Shown: one piece after another, positions 22,452 through 34,739 of the stretch
How positions within the stretch are numbered: position 1 is the stretch's first letter
Layout: each line of letters opens with the position of its first letter
Assembly (NCBI GenBank): GCA_034231615.1
Contig: CM067306.1
Location: 39,106,248 to 39,170,247, forward strand
Reading direction: 5' to 3'
DNA length: 64,000 nucleotides
Source: Meghimatium bilineatum
Lineage: Eukaryota; Mollusca; Gastropoda; Stylommatophora; Philomycidae
Translations under genes and position numbers: made by a program
Notes under the pieces: model-generated
Databases searched by the model: none
What the model saw: only the letters and a program-made list of their open reading frames with translations
What the model was told of the DNA's origin: nothing

Positions 22452-24452
22452 AAGTGTCCTACAGTTGATGATTACAAGCTTCTAAACATGAAGTGTCCTA
22501 CAGTTGATGATTACAAGCTTCTAAACATAAAGTGTCCTACAGTTGATGATTACAAGCTTCTAAACATAAAGTGTCCTACAGTTGATGATTACAAGCTTCT
22601 AAACATAAAGTGTCCTACAGTTGATGATTACAAGCTTCTAAACATAAAGTGTCCTACAGTTGATGATTACAAGCTTCTAAACATAAAGTGTCCTACAGTT
22701 GATTATAAGCTTCTAAACATAAAGTGTCCTACAGTTGATGATTATAAGCTTCTAAACATAAAGTGTCCTACAGTTGATGATTATAAGCTTCTAAACATAT
22801 AGTGTCCTACAGTTGATGATTACAAGCTTCTAAACATAAAGTGTCCTACAGTTGATGATTATAAGCTTCTAAACATAAAGTGTCATACAGTTGATGATTA
22901 CTAGCTTCTAAACATAAAGTGTCCTACAGTTGATGATTATAAGCTTCTAAATATAAAGTGTCCTACAGTTGATGATTACTAGCTTCTAAACATAAAGTGT
23001 CCTACAGTTGATGATTATAAGCTTCTAAACATAAAGTGTCCTACAGTTGATGATTATAAGCTTCTAAACATAAAGTGTCCTACAGTTGATGATTACTAGC
23101 TTCTAAACATAAAGTGTCCTACAGTTGATGATTACAAGCTTCTAAACATAAAGTGTCCTACAGTTGATGATTACAAGCTTCTAAACATAAAGTGTCCTAC
23201 AGTTGATGATTACAAGCTTCTAAACATAAAGTGTCCTACAGTTGATGATTACTAGCTTCTAAACATAAAGTGTCCTACAGTTGATGATTTCAAGCTTCTA
23301 AACATAAAGTGTCCTACAGTTGATGATTACAAGCTTCTAAACATAAAGTGTCCTACAGTTGATGATTATAAGCTTCTAAACATAAAGTGTCCTACAGTTG
23401 ATGATTATAAGCTTCTAAACATAAAGTGTCTTACAGTTGATGATTATAAGCTTCTAAACATAAAGTGTCCTACAGTTGATGATTACTAGCTTCTAAACAT
23501 AAAGTGTCCTACAGTTGATTACAAGCTTCTAAACATAAAATGTTCTACAGTTGATGATTACAAGCTTCTAAACATAAAATGTTCTACGGTTGATGATTAC
23601 AATCTTCTAAACATAAAATGTTCTACAGTTCATGATTACAAGCTTCTAAACATAAAATGTTCTACAGTTGATGATTACAAGCTTCTAAACATAAAATGTT
23701 CTACAGTTCATGATTACAAGCTTCTAAACATAAAATGTTCTACAGTTCATGATTACAATCTTCTAAACATAAAATGTTCTACAGTTCATGATTACAAGCT
23801 TCTAAACATAAAATGTTCTACAGTTGATGATTACAATCTTCTAAACATAAAATGTTCTACAGTTCATGATTACAATCTTCTAAACATAAAATGTTCTACA
23901 GTTGATGATTACAATCTTCTAAACATAAAATGTTCTACAGTTGATGATTACAATCTTCTAAACATAAAATGTTCTACAGTTATGATTACAATCTTCTAAA
24001 CATAAAATGTTCTACAGTTCATGATTACAATCTTCTAAACATAAAATGTTCTACAGTTATGATTACAATCTTCTAAACATAAAATGTTCTACGGTTGATG
24101 ATTACAATCTTCTAAACATAAAATGTTCTACAGTTCATGATTACAAGCTTCTAAACATAAAATGTTCTACAGTTCATGATTACAATCTTCTAAACATAAA
24201 ATGTTCTACAGTTCATGATTACAAGCTTCTAAACATAAAATGTTCTACAGTTGATGATTACAATCTTCTAAACATAAAATGTTCTACAGTTCATGATTAC
24301 AATCTTCTAAACATAAAATGTTCTACAGTTGATGATTACAATCTTCTAAACATAAAATGTTCTACAGTTGATGATTACAATCTTCTAAACATAAAATGTT
24401 CTACATTTCATGATTACAAGCTTCTAAACATAAAATGTTCTACATTTCATAA
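22452..24452. repeat. 39-bp minisatellite, about 51 copies, two sub-families
   Basis: The type A unit is aagtgtcctacagttgatga / ttacaagcttctaaacata and fills about 22452-23535. The type B unit, aaatgttctacagtt(g/c)atg / attacaa(t/g)cttctaaacata, fills about 23536-24452. The boundary is sharp. Because 39 is divisible by three, plus-strand frames of KCPTVDDYKLLNI or KCSTVDDYNLLNI open for up to 139 codons. TAG-containing units (actagcttc) and short units (36-38 bp) break the frame. The array lies antisense inside the largest intron. Confidence 0.97.
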
Positions 24453-24729
24453 TTCATTTAGGTGACATGTTCTTTCCAGGGTGTAATCTTCATTATAAAT
24501 GTTTTGATCTCTTCACGTGAATCAAGTTGACCTGCCATAGCCAAGAGCATGTTTAAATAATCTGAGATGTCACTTGTCCATTGTCATCTTTGGCAGCCCT
24601 TACCCTTTGCTAGCTGCCATGCCTTTCATTTAAATTTTTCCACGAGATGTATATCTTTCTATCATCTATTGTCATTTCCACTAGTGCCAATCAGTGTCAA
24701 GACAGAAGTTGGAGTTGTCTGTCTTTAAC

Positions 24730-25050
24730 CATTTACACTTTATTGGTCATGGTCAGGGCTTGTCTCTTCAAGATTTTTTTGATTGTCTCAACCTATCTCA
24801 TTCTTGGTCTTTCTCATGTCTTGTAGCCCAATCTTCTTCTGTTACATTATGAGAATGTTAACAATGCAACCAGCACTTCGTGCATATCTTTAATATTAAA
24901 AAATTAGTTTTCTTGTTGTAATGTTGTTTAGGATCCAACCCTCTTCAACTTTTAATGTTCTTATCATTTACTCATTTTTTTTGTGTTGTTCAAGGTATTT
25001 CTAAAAACCTTCTGTAACATCTCATTTCAAAGCAGTAATTCTCTTTGCAC
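24730..25050 (-). mobile_element. LINE 3'-end fragment, degraded
   Basis: Word order (acctatctcattcttggtct, tgttgtttaggatccaaccc, aaggtatttctaaaaacctt, ctgtaacatctcatttcaaa) matches 34900-35170 and, more distantly, the fragments at 26200-26760 and 42000-42420. It is non-coding now. Confidence 0.45.
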
Positions 25051-25104
25051 TGATTTGGTATGTGTACATATTCCACAATCATAAATTACTACTAGAAATA
25101 TGCT

Positions 25105-25220
25105 TAATAGTTAAAGATAACAAGCATCTACACAGAAAGTGTTCTACAGTTGATGATTATAAGCTTCTAAACTAAAAAAAAGTGTCATGGAGTTAATGAT
25201 TAATATCTTCTAAACAGCAT
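25105..25220. repeat. Outlying degenerate copies of the 39-bp minisatellite
   Basis: About three divergent units (agtgttctacagttgatgat, tataagcttctaaac) lie 650 bp beyond the main array. They may be remnants of a once longer array or of the seed sequence. Confidence 0.8.
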
Positions 25221-25839
25221 CATGTTCTGCACAAACATATGTAACAGCTACAGTTGCAACAGGTAGCAACAAGCTTAGGCTGGAGGCATAAATCATTTAT
25301 TTCAAGCAAATAATGATGGATACATTTACACATGAATACAAGTATATTCATTTACTTTTCATGCAATTAAAAGAGAAAATATGTTTTATAAGTAATACAT
25401 ACCAGTAAAATTGTTATAAACATAATTGGATGGCGTGCATGCACCAATATAATAGAAATACTTCAACATGCACAAAGACTAAAATTTAAAAGTTGAATAT
25501 AGCAATAATATCTAATATACTCGAGGTTACAAAATTTGGTTGATGAATCAAACTAACCCCAAGAGAGTAGTATGTGAGAGTATGTGTTTGCAATGATTAT
25601 TTCTATATAATATAATAATATGGACCCAAAATCCTGCCAGAGTTGTTTGGGTACCATATTGAAAATATCAGCACAACAAGGTTCCCCCCCCCCCCCTCCA
25701 ACACATAAGTCCACTGCCATTCGGATGAACATAGAAAAGTCATGCCCAGACCATTCCTTGATGTTGACAATCCAAGATTTTATTTTGTAACCTATTCTCC
25801 TTCCACCATCAATTGTTCCTTGCAAAATATTTTCAGAAA

Positions 25840-26180
25840 GTGATTAGTGTCTTATTACATGTCCATACCAAACAAGTTTCAGGAATGTATTATCAATTAT
25901 TACAACTGTAGTCTCAGGATTGTACTAGCACCAACTTTTTATAGTTCATCCATCATATTCGATGATGACTACTTGAACACAACTGGGAGATATGTGGTGT
26001 ATCCGGCTGTAAATAATGTGGCCTATGCATGCATGGAATTTTCTTCCACAATCTTTGAGATATGTAGGAGGAGTCTGTGAGACATTGAGCAACATTTCTT
26101 TTGGCATTATTGTGTTGTGCAGCATCAAGTCTGAAATATTCTGCAGTAGCTGTACCACTCCTGATTCTGTGACACAAGTC
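25840..26180 (-). mobile_element. LINE C-terminal fragment, degraded
   Basis: The minus frame CHRIRSGTATAEYFRLDAAQ resembles the post-RT 'W-R-x-x-I-R-x-G-x-A' zone of LINEs. The DNA word cagtagctgtaccactcctg is shared with 32895 and related to 63400. Confidence 0.45.
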
Positions 26181-26199
26181 AGATTTGTCTAAATTATTT

Positions 26200-26760
26200 C
26201 ACCATCAACAAACAAATATATCATAAAATTAAATCAATAAAATACCATGCCGTGTGGCATAGACAATATCGTTTCTCCACAACTCTTTGTCTCTTATGTT
26301 GTCAATAAGTTCAGTTGGTGACTTTTTTTGGTGCTACAGTGACAACACATCCAGAAATTTCTCTGTCTTCTTCTGTCTCTTCTCTCCTTCATGTTTCCAG
26401 TGGTTACTAAATTTTGAATTTTCCCTTTCTCATCACATGCCCTAAAAATCTTGATTTATCTGCTGTGAATTTTTGCTATAATTTGCCATTTTACTCGAAC
26501 ATCTGAGGACTTCTGCTCAGTTTTCTTAGTTTTCTTGGCTGTCCATGGAATTTTCATCATTCTTCTAAAAACCACATCTCAGTTGCCTCCAGCTTATCTT
26601 GGACACTTTTCTTTACTGTCCATGCTCTGCATCCATAAAGAAGGATTGGCTCAATATAACATTCTAGCAGCACTTGAAAAATTACAACAACCAAAATGGA
26701 CTCTACAATCATAGTGAATATTATCAAATGGGTTGAAGTCAACTTTCACCCATTGTTTGT
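26200..26760 (-). mobile_element. LINE RT C-terminal fragment, family shared with 42000, 45400 and 57690
   Basis: The minus strand encodes LECYIEPILLYGCRAWTVKK and DKLEATEMWFL, then KIPWTAKK with stops, then ELIDNIRDKELWRNDIVY. These are the standard LINE thumb blocks (YGCE.WT, le.FemwclRR.lkI.WtakkTNeevL). Multiple frameshifts are present. Confidence 0.7.
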
Positions 26761-27228
26761 TTCAAACCAAAATGAATGTCAGAAATACAGAAACTGTTGA
26801 TAAATTGGAGCAAAGCCAATGAAGATAGCCAGAAATAAATCCTCAAGACACACACCCCTGTCCAACCATATACCTCAAGATATTACCCATGTCCAACCTT
26901 CATGCAGATGCAGGCAGAGATAACAACTACATACCATAGTATTTACTGTATTCAAATCAGTCCATAGATTTTGGCTCCTCTCAGCCCAACCCATGCCAAG
27001 CATTGTGAAGGAAGGGAGGATTACCTCTAATGATGAAATCTTGTCCTCCACCATGCTCAAAGCACTTGCGATACTTAAAAGCTGTTAATGTGATGACAAT
27101 CAGACGACAAGATGGAACAGCAAAGCAAGCAATGAAAATAGCAAATCATACACATTTAACCGATTCACTCCGGCGCTATTTTTGACCAGTAGATGCAATT
27201 TTCTATTTATAGAATATTGGAAATACTG

Positions 27229-27722
27229 ATTGGTTGACTTTGTTACAGTTTGAGAAAATAATCACACCAACTGATTTGTTGGCTTTGTCACAGTTTAAGA
27301 AAATAGTCACACCAATTAATTGGTTGGCTTTGTCACAGTTTGAGAAAATAATCACACCAACTGATTTGTTGGCTTTGTCACAGTTTAAGAAAATAGTCAC
27401 ACCAATTAATTGGTTGGCTTTGTCACAGTTTAAGAAAATAGTCACACCAATTAATTGGTTGGCTTTGTCACAGTTTGAGAAAATAGTCACACCAACTAAT
27501 TGGTTGGCTTTGTCACAGTTTGAGAAAATAGTCACACTAACTAATTGGTTGGCTTTGTCACAGTTTGAGAAAATAGTCACACCAACTAATTGGTTGGCTT
27601 TGTCACAGTTTGAGAAAATAGTCACACCAACTAATTGTTTGGCTTTGTCACAGTTTGAGAAAATAGTCACACCAACTAATTGGTTGGCTTTGTTTTGTCA
27701 CAGTTTGAGAAAATAGTCACAT
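27229..27722. repeat. 45-bp minisatellite, 11 copies, open on both strands
   Basis: The unit ttggctttgtcacagtttga / gaaaatagtcacaccaacta / attgg. The period of 45 keeps frames open for about 155-160 codons on both strands. The first four units alternate between two variants (cacaccaactgatttgttgg and cacaccaattaattggttgg), a dimeric 90-bp pattern; later units are uniform. Confidence 0.96.
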
Positions 27723-28499
27723 GAACTAATTGGCACAACAGAGTGAATAAGATAAGCAAGCAACAAAATAACAAGGGACATTTAGTTACTACAATGATGG
27801 ACTCAATGATTGTTGTTACATTATGGTTACTGCAAATAAGGACTCAATTACTCTCCAGTTGTATTGTGCTTACTACTACAATGAGGCTTCTATTTTTATG
27901 TTTGAATAAACTTTTTATATATTAAAAAGTCTCCTTTCTATTACATTTCTCATGTTAATTATAAATATTTTTTTGTGTATGTCTGATCCTGTCATTTCCC
28001 ATTTGAATTTGCAAATTGTTACTATGACTACGTTCTTATATTTTTCAATATCAGTCCTCTATTTTACATATATAATTAGGTATATATATGTAATTCTTGC
28101 AAATACGATTGCATTCTTTACAATGTAACTGTTCAATACATAACCTATGGACATGGGAAAGGGTCATTGGGAAAGGCACAGGGTAGTAAGATTTAAACCT
28201 TCTCCCCTCTTAGAAAAGTAGAAATAAGTTTATAAATTTTTACAAGAACATATTTGCTATATTTGTGCAGAATGCAGGCATACAGAAGGTGTCATTGAAT
28301 ATATCCACACTTACATTTATTATTTCCCTTTAGTGAAATAATCTTTATACAGTATTGTAGGTAAAAATACAGAATTTTAGGAATATTTTGGATTGAAATA
28401 CAGATTAATATTTCTGGAAGTTGACAGGTATGATAATATGTAAGAAGATCTTGAATGTTATCAAAATATAGTTAGTTCATGCATGATAATGTGGTGGGG

Positions 28500-28810
28500 A
28501 GGGGGGGGAGAAGAGAGAAAGTGGAAAAATACATAACATATGGAAAAAGTGGAAAAATATATAACAGAACAATTGGACAAATATATAACAGAGGACACGT
28601 GGGCAAATATATAACAGGACAAGTGGACAAATTTATAACAGAGGTAAAGTGGACAAATATATAATAAGATAAGTGAACAAATATATAATATTGGGAAAAG
28701 TGAACAATTACATAACATAGTGGAAAAGCTGACAAATATATAACATTGTGAACAATACAAAAAATATATATAACATAGTGGGAAAAGAGGACAAATATAT
28801 AACATTAATT
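28500..28810. repeat. A-rich minisatellite, about 30-bp unit
   Basis: Ten or so divergent units of the type gtggacaaatatataacaga. One detached copy lies near 29255-29275 (ggtaaagtggacaaatacat). A short G run starts the array at about 28501. Confidence 0.85.
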
Positions 28811-30179
28811 CATATTTTATTGGAGCTGATTTTTCTGATGATGTGGATTTTCCTGTTGAACATTAGAACAAACAGAAACAGAAAATACAGTTATCATATT
28901 CATAAGAGTATCAGATCAGCAACCCCAAAACTAGGCCTTATCATGCCCTCAGCATATTTTGGCTATAGTGCGTCCACTCCCTCCTACCCATACATAACTT
29001 CAACTCTTTCCAGACCACTCACAATATATCTGCTATATAAAGAAATTCTATGGACCAATAATTGATGCATCGGTTTTGATTTCCATCAATCATAATGTCG
29101 AGTCTAAAGAGTGCCTAAAAATAATCCAGGCATCTTTGATCTTTTTTGTTACTTAGCTGGTTGTAACTATAATTGTAATTGCTACTGCAGTCTCCTATCT
29201 GAAAGTGATCAGTTTATATTTTGTGGTTTGTTAAGACTGGTTTTTATGTTAAGGTAAAGTGGACAAATACATAAATGCTGGGAAAGTAATTTTTTTGAAT
29301 GTCCTGACAATCATTCAATCAGCACCATCAAGAGACCTGGATTATTTTTAGGTACTCTTTAGGCTTGACACTACAGTCAGGAGCTGTCAATGTCTATGAA
29401 ATATTAAAGCGATGACATAACTACTTCAGAAGATAGAATACATAATTCATTTCAAACTAATGAAAGTAATATTTTGCAAGGAGACAGACTTCATTGAATA
29501 CCACACAAAACAGGTTATAACACCAATGATAATTGATGTTATCACTTATTTTTGTTACTACTGCACTCTCCGTTGTATCAGACATCATCTGACAGTTTGA
29601 TTATTATTTATTCACACTAAATAAGGTCAGCTGCAGTAAGTAAATGAAAGCTTATAAGTTGTCATGATATTCAATTTATATATTTTTTGTGTGCTTCTAA
29701 AGTCATTGATAAAAATGTACATATTCTCAACATTTTTAGGCATAAAATGTATCAAATAAATTGTGCATTGACTATAACTAAATATGTATTATAACATACT
29801 AGAAAAATGAAACAAAACCATTGAAAAATTAGTTAGTTTCAATATTTGTATTTTAAAATATAAGCGTTTAATTATTTCTTTTGCAAATTATAATTATTTA
29901 TTAGCATAACATATTTAAAAATGTACTGAAAAGTAACTTTCTGTAACCATTTTTCTTTCCAATGATACACAAGATGTACCACATTTATCAATATTATGGT
30001 ACGAAATGATAAAATGAAAATGATCTAAAACTTCAAATTAGTTTAGTCCATGTCTACAACAACAAAAATCCCAAATGAGCTAAATAATTTCAGTTGTGGT
30101 GCACCTGCAGATTGCTTTTGGAGCCCCAACCTAGTTTCAACTCTGTTGATCTGAATAAACAGACAGATTTTATACCTAC
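28811..30179. other. AT-rich intron, no gene; one LINE-tail word
   Basis: The only feature is acttatttttgttactactg / cactctccgttgtatcagac at about 29547-29590, a copy of the LINE 3' tail sequence also found at 58080-58200 and 20335. The rest shows no coding signal. Confidence 0.5.
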
Positions 30180-30436
30180 TTTTTCAGGAACTCCTCTCAT
30201 CTTCTCTGCTTCATCATCCAGTTTTATCTGAGTGACAGCTACTTTTTTGTCAAGCTGACTGATACGGAGCTGGTCATCTCTATTTTGTGCTGTTTCTTTA
30301 GATAACAATGATGATGAACTGGAAGTAGAAACTGCAGTTGACCTAAAAGACCGTCGTGGAGTGGATCTATCAGAATCAGAGTCTGAGGCTCCAGACGTTG
30401 TGTTCGAAGACACTTTTTGTTTTCTTATTGGCAGAT
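30180..30436 (-). CDS. Exon 11, Ser-rich then helical region
   Basis: 257 bp, model residues 758-843. The acceptor is TTTTTGACAG. The donor is read as CCTGAAAAA|GTAGGT, giving phase 0, because the next exon needs phase 0; a competing GTATAA four bases further would shift the frame. The sequence runs from basic/Ser-rich (DLPIRKQK, SDSDSDRSTPRRSFR, a run of Ser) to a probable coiled coil (DDQLRISQLDKKVAVTQ and following) at 810-836. Confidence 0.8.
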
Positions 30437-30839
30437 CTGTCAAAAATTATTCAAAAATATACATTTGAACAAAAATGCAATGTCATTTTTTTTAAATGAT
30501 TTTAAAAAAGATTCCAGAAAAAATATATTTCAAAATGAAGCACTAGACTTATAAAAGTTAAGTGGGCTCTGTGTTTGAGATCTTATTGTACTTGCTTTGT
30601 TGTTGTTTTTAGCAACCTATGTAATTATACTCCAGGCAAACCAATACTGGATGCTAGTCTCCATTGCCAATGGCTATCTGGTTTAGCCAAGCTTTTAAAA
30701 GTACTTGTGATGTATTTAGTACATTATTCTGCTACATATGTGCTCAATTTATTCTGGTTAACAGAATGTAGTCCGGAGAATCAAATGTGAATGTCTATGA
30801 TATCTTCTTATCTACTGTAGGGATTAGGCAATATAAATA

Positions 30840-30960
30840 TCTTCAGTAGTTTGACATTGCTTTCTGAATGATCTGGATACACGATTGCCTGTGGCGGGAT
30901 TCGAATCTAGCACCTTGGTCGTCATAGACAAGCTCTGTACCATACCTGCACAGACACGGC
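30840..30960 (-). mobile_element. tRNA-like SINE, copy 2
   Basis: The minus strand reads ggtatggtacagagcttgtc, then the perfect B-box-like gattcgaatcc, then gatcattcagaaagcaatgt. It is the best-preserved member of the family at 13735 and 45135. Confidence 0.65.
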
Positions 30961-31439
30961 AATATACTGACAATATAATAGAAAATTCCTTCAATTGCAA
31001 CATCCATATCAAGCAGACACTCACCAAACAACTTCCACACATCCAATTTCCATATTGTATTCACAAACTGTAGGTGCACTGAATGTGTGCCCACTCTCCC
31101 AATACCACACCACAAACATTAGCTTGCTGGGGTATCCATGTGATAACTACAAAAACGAAAGCAGCTATTGATGTTGTCCACTCTTATTGACACTGTTTAG
31201 AACTATTTGAAACAGACTGAGAATCAGACACCATTCTCCCTTTATTATACTGTCTTCAAGACCCATCGAAGTCTACAAAATGGCCCTAAACGTTCCTCAT
31301 ATCTAGGGAATCTTCACTTCTCTAACTCAGAAATCTTATTTACAAAAAAACTAGAAAATAACATCCTAATGGTTTGAGGTTCAAAAAGCTAGAAAATAAC
31401 ATCCTAATGGTTTGAGGTTCAAAAAGGGCTGCATTTTCT

Positions 31440-32680
31440 CACCACATCTGTTTAACATATATGCAAATGAAATGTTATGTATGAGAAGACCCACATTAAA
31501 AAAATTTTCAGCCTTTCAATAATGGAGGCCATGAGATTTCATAAAATAGATATCAGATGGCACTGTCCTAATTTTGAGAAGCTCCACTAGAATACATGAT
31601 TATCTTAGTTAAACAGCATAAATAAGAGCAAAATCTTTTCTTTAATGCAAAGAAAACCAAAAATATGCATATCAATAGAAATGGACTCGCATTTACAATA
31701 GTTATTTAGCAAAGAATAACTAGAAAATGTTAGAAACATTGAATATCTCAGTCAACAATTAAAACACCACAGGTGAGATCAGTAAGAAATTAGTAATAGT
31801 TCTGCACAAAAACAACACAGATTTTTAAAAAATGGTAAGGAATATTCGGAAAAAAAATCATTTAAAAGCTAAATTATCAAATGATCAAACAATAATATCA
31901 GAAGAACAACTACAAAAACATATGAATAAACTGCTCACAACATGTAGGGACTTTAACATGAAGATAAAATACAGAAAAAAACCACAGGTAATGTCAATCA
32001 CAAACACAGGAAAGAAACAGCTATTCTCATCGATGACCAGCTTAAACAGGTGAAAGAATTCACTTATCTTGAAAACACCATATAATCAAATGGGGAAAAC
32101 ACCAAAGAAATCCAACATAGATGCAGCATAGCATACCAAATATTATGGCAAATGTCTCCTATTTTCAAAAACAAATATGTCAACATAAACACCAAAACTG
32201 TGCTATATAAAATGATCATCATACCATCACTATGCTACCAGTGTCAAACGTGGACTTTAAAAACAAAAGCAAAATGAAAACTTTTTACAACATAAATGAT
32301 TTGTCTATGCAGAATCTTCGGAGTAATAATAAGAGAGAGAATCATAAACAAAAACACCAGAAGATTAACAAATACAATGCCAATCCTGAATTACATCAGA
32401 AGACAACAGATTATGATGTTTTCACATGCTTTCAGACTACCATCAGACAGTGCCTTCAAAAAACATTATGATACAGACATGATGGATACAAAACCAGGGG
32501 TAGGCCATGCAAAAGATGGATTACAGAAATAAAAGATGTAACAAAACAAACATATATAAAGTCCAAAAAAAAAGCCATCTGCAGAGAACTCTCTACCCAT
32601 GACGCCAGTTGCAAAGTATAAAGGAGTATAAAGTGAAAAGAAAGAAAGGTTATATCTTTCCAGTGCAACAAAGGTTTGCG
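31440..32680 (+). mobile_element. Degraded LINE RT region (two blocks)
   Basis: Plus frames with stops give EAPLEYMIILVKQHK and NLFFNAKKTKNMHINRN (the RT block after the YxDD motif), then VKEFTYLENTI, VLYKMIIIPSLCYQCQTWTL and IRRQQIMMFSHAFRLPSD. This is the fingers-palm to thumb order of RTE-like LINEs. It is A-rich and strongly decayed. Confidence 0.65.
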
Positions 32681-32794
32681 AGACATCCATAATGGAAAAG
32701 AAAATAGAATTTGAAATGAAATGCTATAGAAATATATATATATAGACTCTATAAATATCATGGACAGAAAGCCAGGGATCACAGAAAATACACA

Positions 32795-32865
32795 AGACAT
32801 TGTGAGAGTGACTCAAACCCTAGACCTCTTGATCACAAAGCAAATGGCTTAACCATTTGTAAGGA
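32795..32865 (-). mobile_element. tRNA-like SINE fragment
   Basis: On the minus strand, atggttaagccatttgcttt is followed by ggtctagggtttgagtc, a tRNA-like D-arm to T-arm arrangement with a degenerate B box. Confidence 0.4.
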
Positions 32866-32879
32866 ACTTTCTCATCCTG

Positions 32880-33275
32880 TCAAAGGTTCTTTGCAGCAGC
32901 TGTACCACTCCTGATTCTCCCATGAACTTATGTCGACGTTGTATGAGTCAGTGATTTCTAAAGAGTGTTTTTGAAATGCTTCTTCTATCCTCTGCCTTGT
33001 GGGGGCCAGTATGGATATAGTTCTGGCCTTGTGGTGTCAGCCTGGATATACTTCTGGTCTTGTGGGAGCCAGTCTGGAGTTCTCCATATAGTATTTTGGC
33101 AGACAGATCTTTCATGTGGTCCAGGTGACCTGTCCAACATTTGTGCCTTCATTAACATTGTGTGTATGCTTACAGATTTATATTTCATCAGTACTACACT
33201 GTCTGGTATTTTATCCAACCAATGGATGTTGCGTATCTTACAAAGGCAGCTGTGGTGAAAACACACAAACACACA
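32880..33275 (-). mobile_element. LINE RT C-terminal fragment
   Basis: The minus frame contains LCKIRNIHWLDKIPDSVVLM, then VSIHTMLMKAQMLDRSPG. It parallels the thumb motif seen at 15410-15850 (DKIPD.evL...gi.SIhTmLm.aQLRW.GHV). The left part shares gcagcagctgtaccactcct with other LINE tails. Confidence 0.65.
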
Positions 33276-33522
33276 TACACATATGTATTTACCATGACGT
33301 CTGTTAAAAATTAGTTATATAGAACACAAGACAATATATATTTGTCCGGCAGCAAATAAACAAACTTGCAGGTTATCAGGAATTAATTTTGGCAGTGGTG
33401 AAATGGCATAAACTTGTTTGGTTTGGACACGTAATGAAACATGACTCTCTCTCTCTCAACTTATTTTGCAAGTAACAGTCGAAGGTGGAAGGAGAAGAGG
33501 TTAGATATATATTTACCATTAC

Positions 33523-33660
33523 CTGACTGAGGTTCAACAATAACTTGAGCTGACAGTCTCTCCTCGCCAGCAACATTACGAGCAGACACAGTGTATTCAG
33601 CATCATCATTCATGCTGGCATAGTCAATCGTCAGAATATAATCTCTGTTACCAAATTTTT
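33523..33660 (-). CDS. Exon 10, second half of Ig domain 2 (I-set), F-strand Cys replaced
   Basis: 138 bp, model residues 712-757, phase 1 on both sides. The acceptor is CTTCACCAG and the donor CAGTCAG|GTAATG. It gives the E-F-G strands: YILTIDYASMNDDAEYTV, then SARNVAGEERLSAQVIVEP. The F-strand Cys position is Val (V736), matching the loss of the B-strand Cys in the previous exon. Paired loss of both cysteines is known in intracellular titin-type Ig domains and argues for a cytosolic protein. Confidence 0.9.
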
Positions 33661-33714
33661 CTGGTGAAGGAAAACACTCATTTTTTTACAGTGAATCACA
33701 TGTTTATTGTTTAT

Positions 33715-33905
33715 ATTTTGTAAGGAGACACCATTGCAGTGAATTCTTGATTAGAAACTAGCATCACAGCACACAGGGCACTCCCATAAGTGTTCCACTC
33801 TCCGTTACAGCAGCCACTTAAGTGTATGTAGACTCAAAATCCCAGTCAGGTGTTGATTATGTGATATTCGGACCCCAGCATGACCTGGGCAGCACATCAA
33901 TGTAA
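33715..33905. repeat. Dispersed repeat, family B, copy 1
   Basis: It shares gattagaaactagcatcaca, gcactcccataagtgttcca and ttgattatgtgatattcgga with 51590-51760 and, in part, 60040-60125. The function is unknown. Confidence 0.55.
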
Positions 33906-34319
33906 TGCTCTGTACAAATTTTTTCAATAAATCAACCAATTCCTTTCTCAGCCAGTTCCTTTCTAACTTTCACATCATGCTTTGAGAGTCTTTGAGTACT
34001 ACTGAGTGGGTTGATGTAACAGTTATCAACCAACTAATACTGCTTAACTCCCTCTTTCTGCATCCTCATGCTCAAGGTGATAGTGGAGTATGCATGTTTT
34101 AGTAAATAAGTAAGTAAAGTTTCATTTTCCACACCATTGAGACATATTGGAGAATACATCATTAGGCCCACATTTTTCATTGACCAACTGAATACCTAAG
34201 AATACAGTGGTCAAAATTACGTCATCAACAACCTTCATTTTCCCAGGAAACCTGTACCACTTCCTTAGTCTGGGTTGATCTAGGAGCTGTTATTTTTTTA
34301 AATATATTTTCTGTTAAAC

Positions 34320-34400
34320 TGAAAATTGAACCTTGGGACCACCAGACTGGGAAGTTAATGCACTAACAACTAAACTACCATTGCCATAATTGCTTTGCAG
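34320..34400 (-). mobile_element. tRNA-like SINE head
   Basis: The minus strand reads ggcaatggtagtttagttgt, tagtgcattaacttcccagt, then ggtggtcccaaggttcaatt. The TAGTTTAGTTGTTAGTGC stretch is a good A-box/D-arm and ggttcaatt a good B box. It is too decayed for a functional tRNA. Confidence 0.55.
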
Positions 34401-34739
34401 TCAGTCCAATGTTCATATGTATTTTAGAACACACAAATTTATTACAATGTTAATGATTTATTAATGTTTGAACAAATGAGTACTTACTTACAAATGTCAG
34501 TGTTTATCATTTATATTTTTAATATTTAAAGAAATGAATATTTACTTACAAATATCAGTGTTTATATATGTTTATATTTATACAAAAGCATAATTATATT
34601 ATGTTTAAATACACATCCATCATTTCTACTTTCTTTCCTATCATCAGTACTCTAATGCTGGCCATGTAATCTGGATCAGGACCAGGTTAGAATTAGCTGG
34701 ACCAGATCATCATCAACTGACTACATCTTCAAATGACAA

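Noticed and set aside
22452-24452. CRISPR-like regular array
   Set aside because: Units are directly tandem without unique spacers and the genome is clearly eukaryotic.
22440-24465. Two plus-strand repeat-protein ORFs of 120 and 139 codons (KCPTVDDYKLLNI-type)
   Set aside because: They arise because the 39-bp period is divisible by three. Many units contain TAG, several are short and shift frame, and the array is antisense inside an intron.
27203-27716. Repeat-protein ORFs on both strands
   Set aside because: Frames open on both strands of a 45-bp array are a by-product of the period. There is no splice or start context.
34320-34400. Functional tRNA gene
   Set aside because: A and B boxes are recognisable but the acceptor stem does not pair, so a SINE head is more likely.
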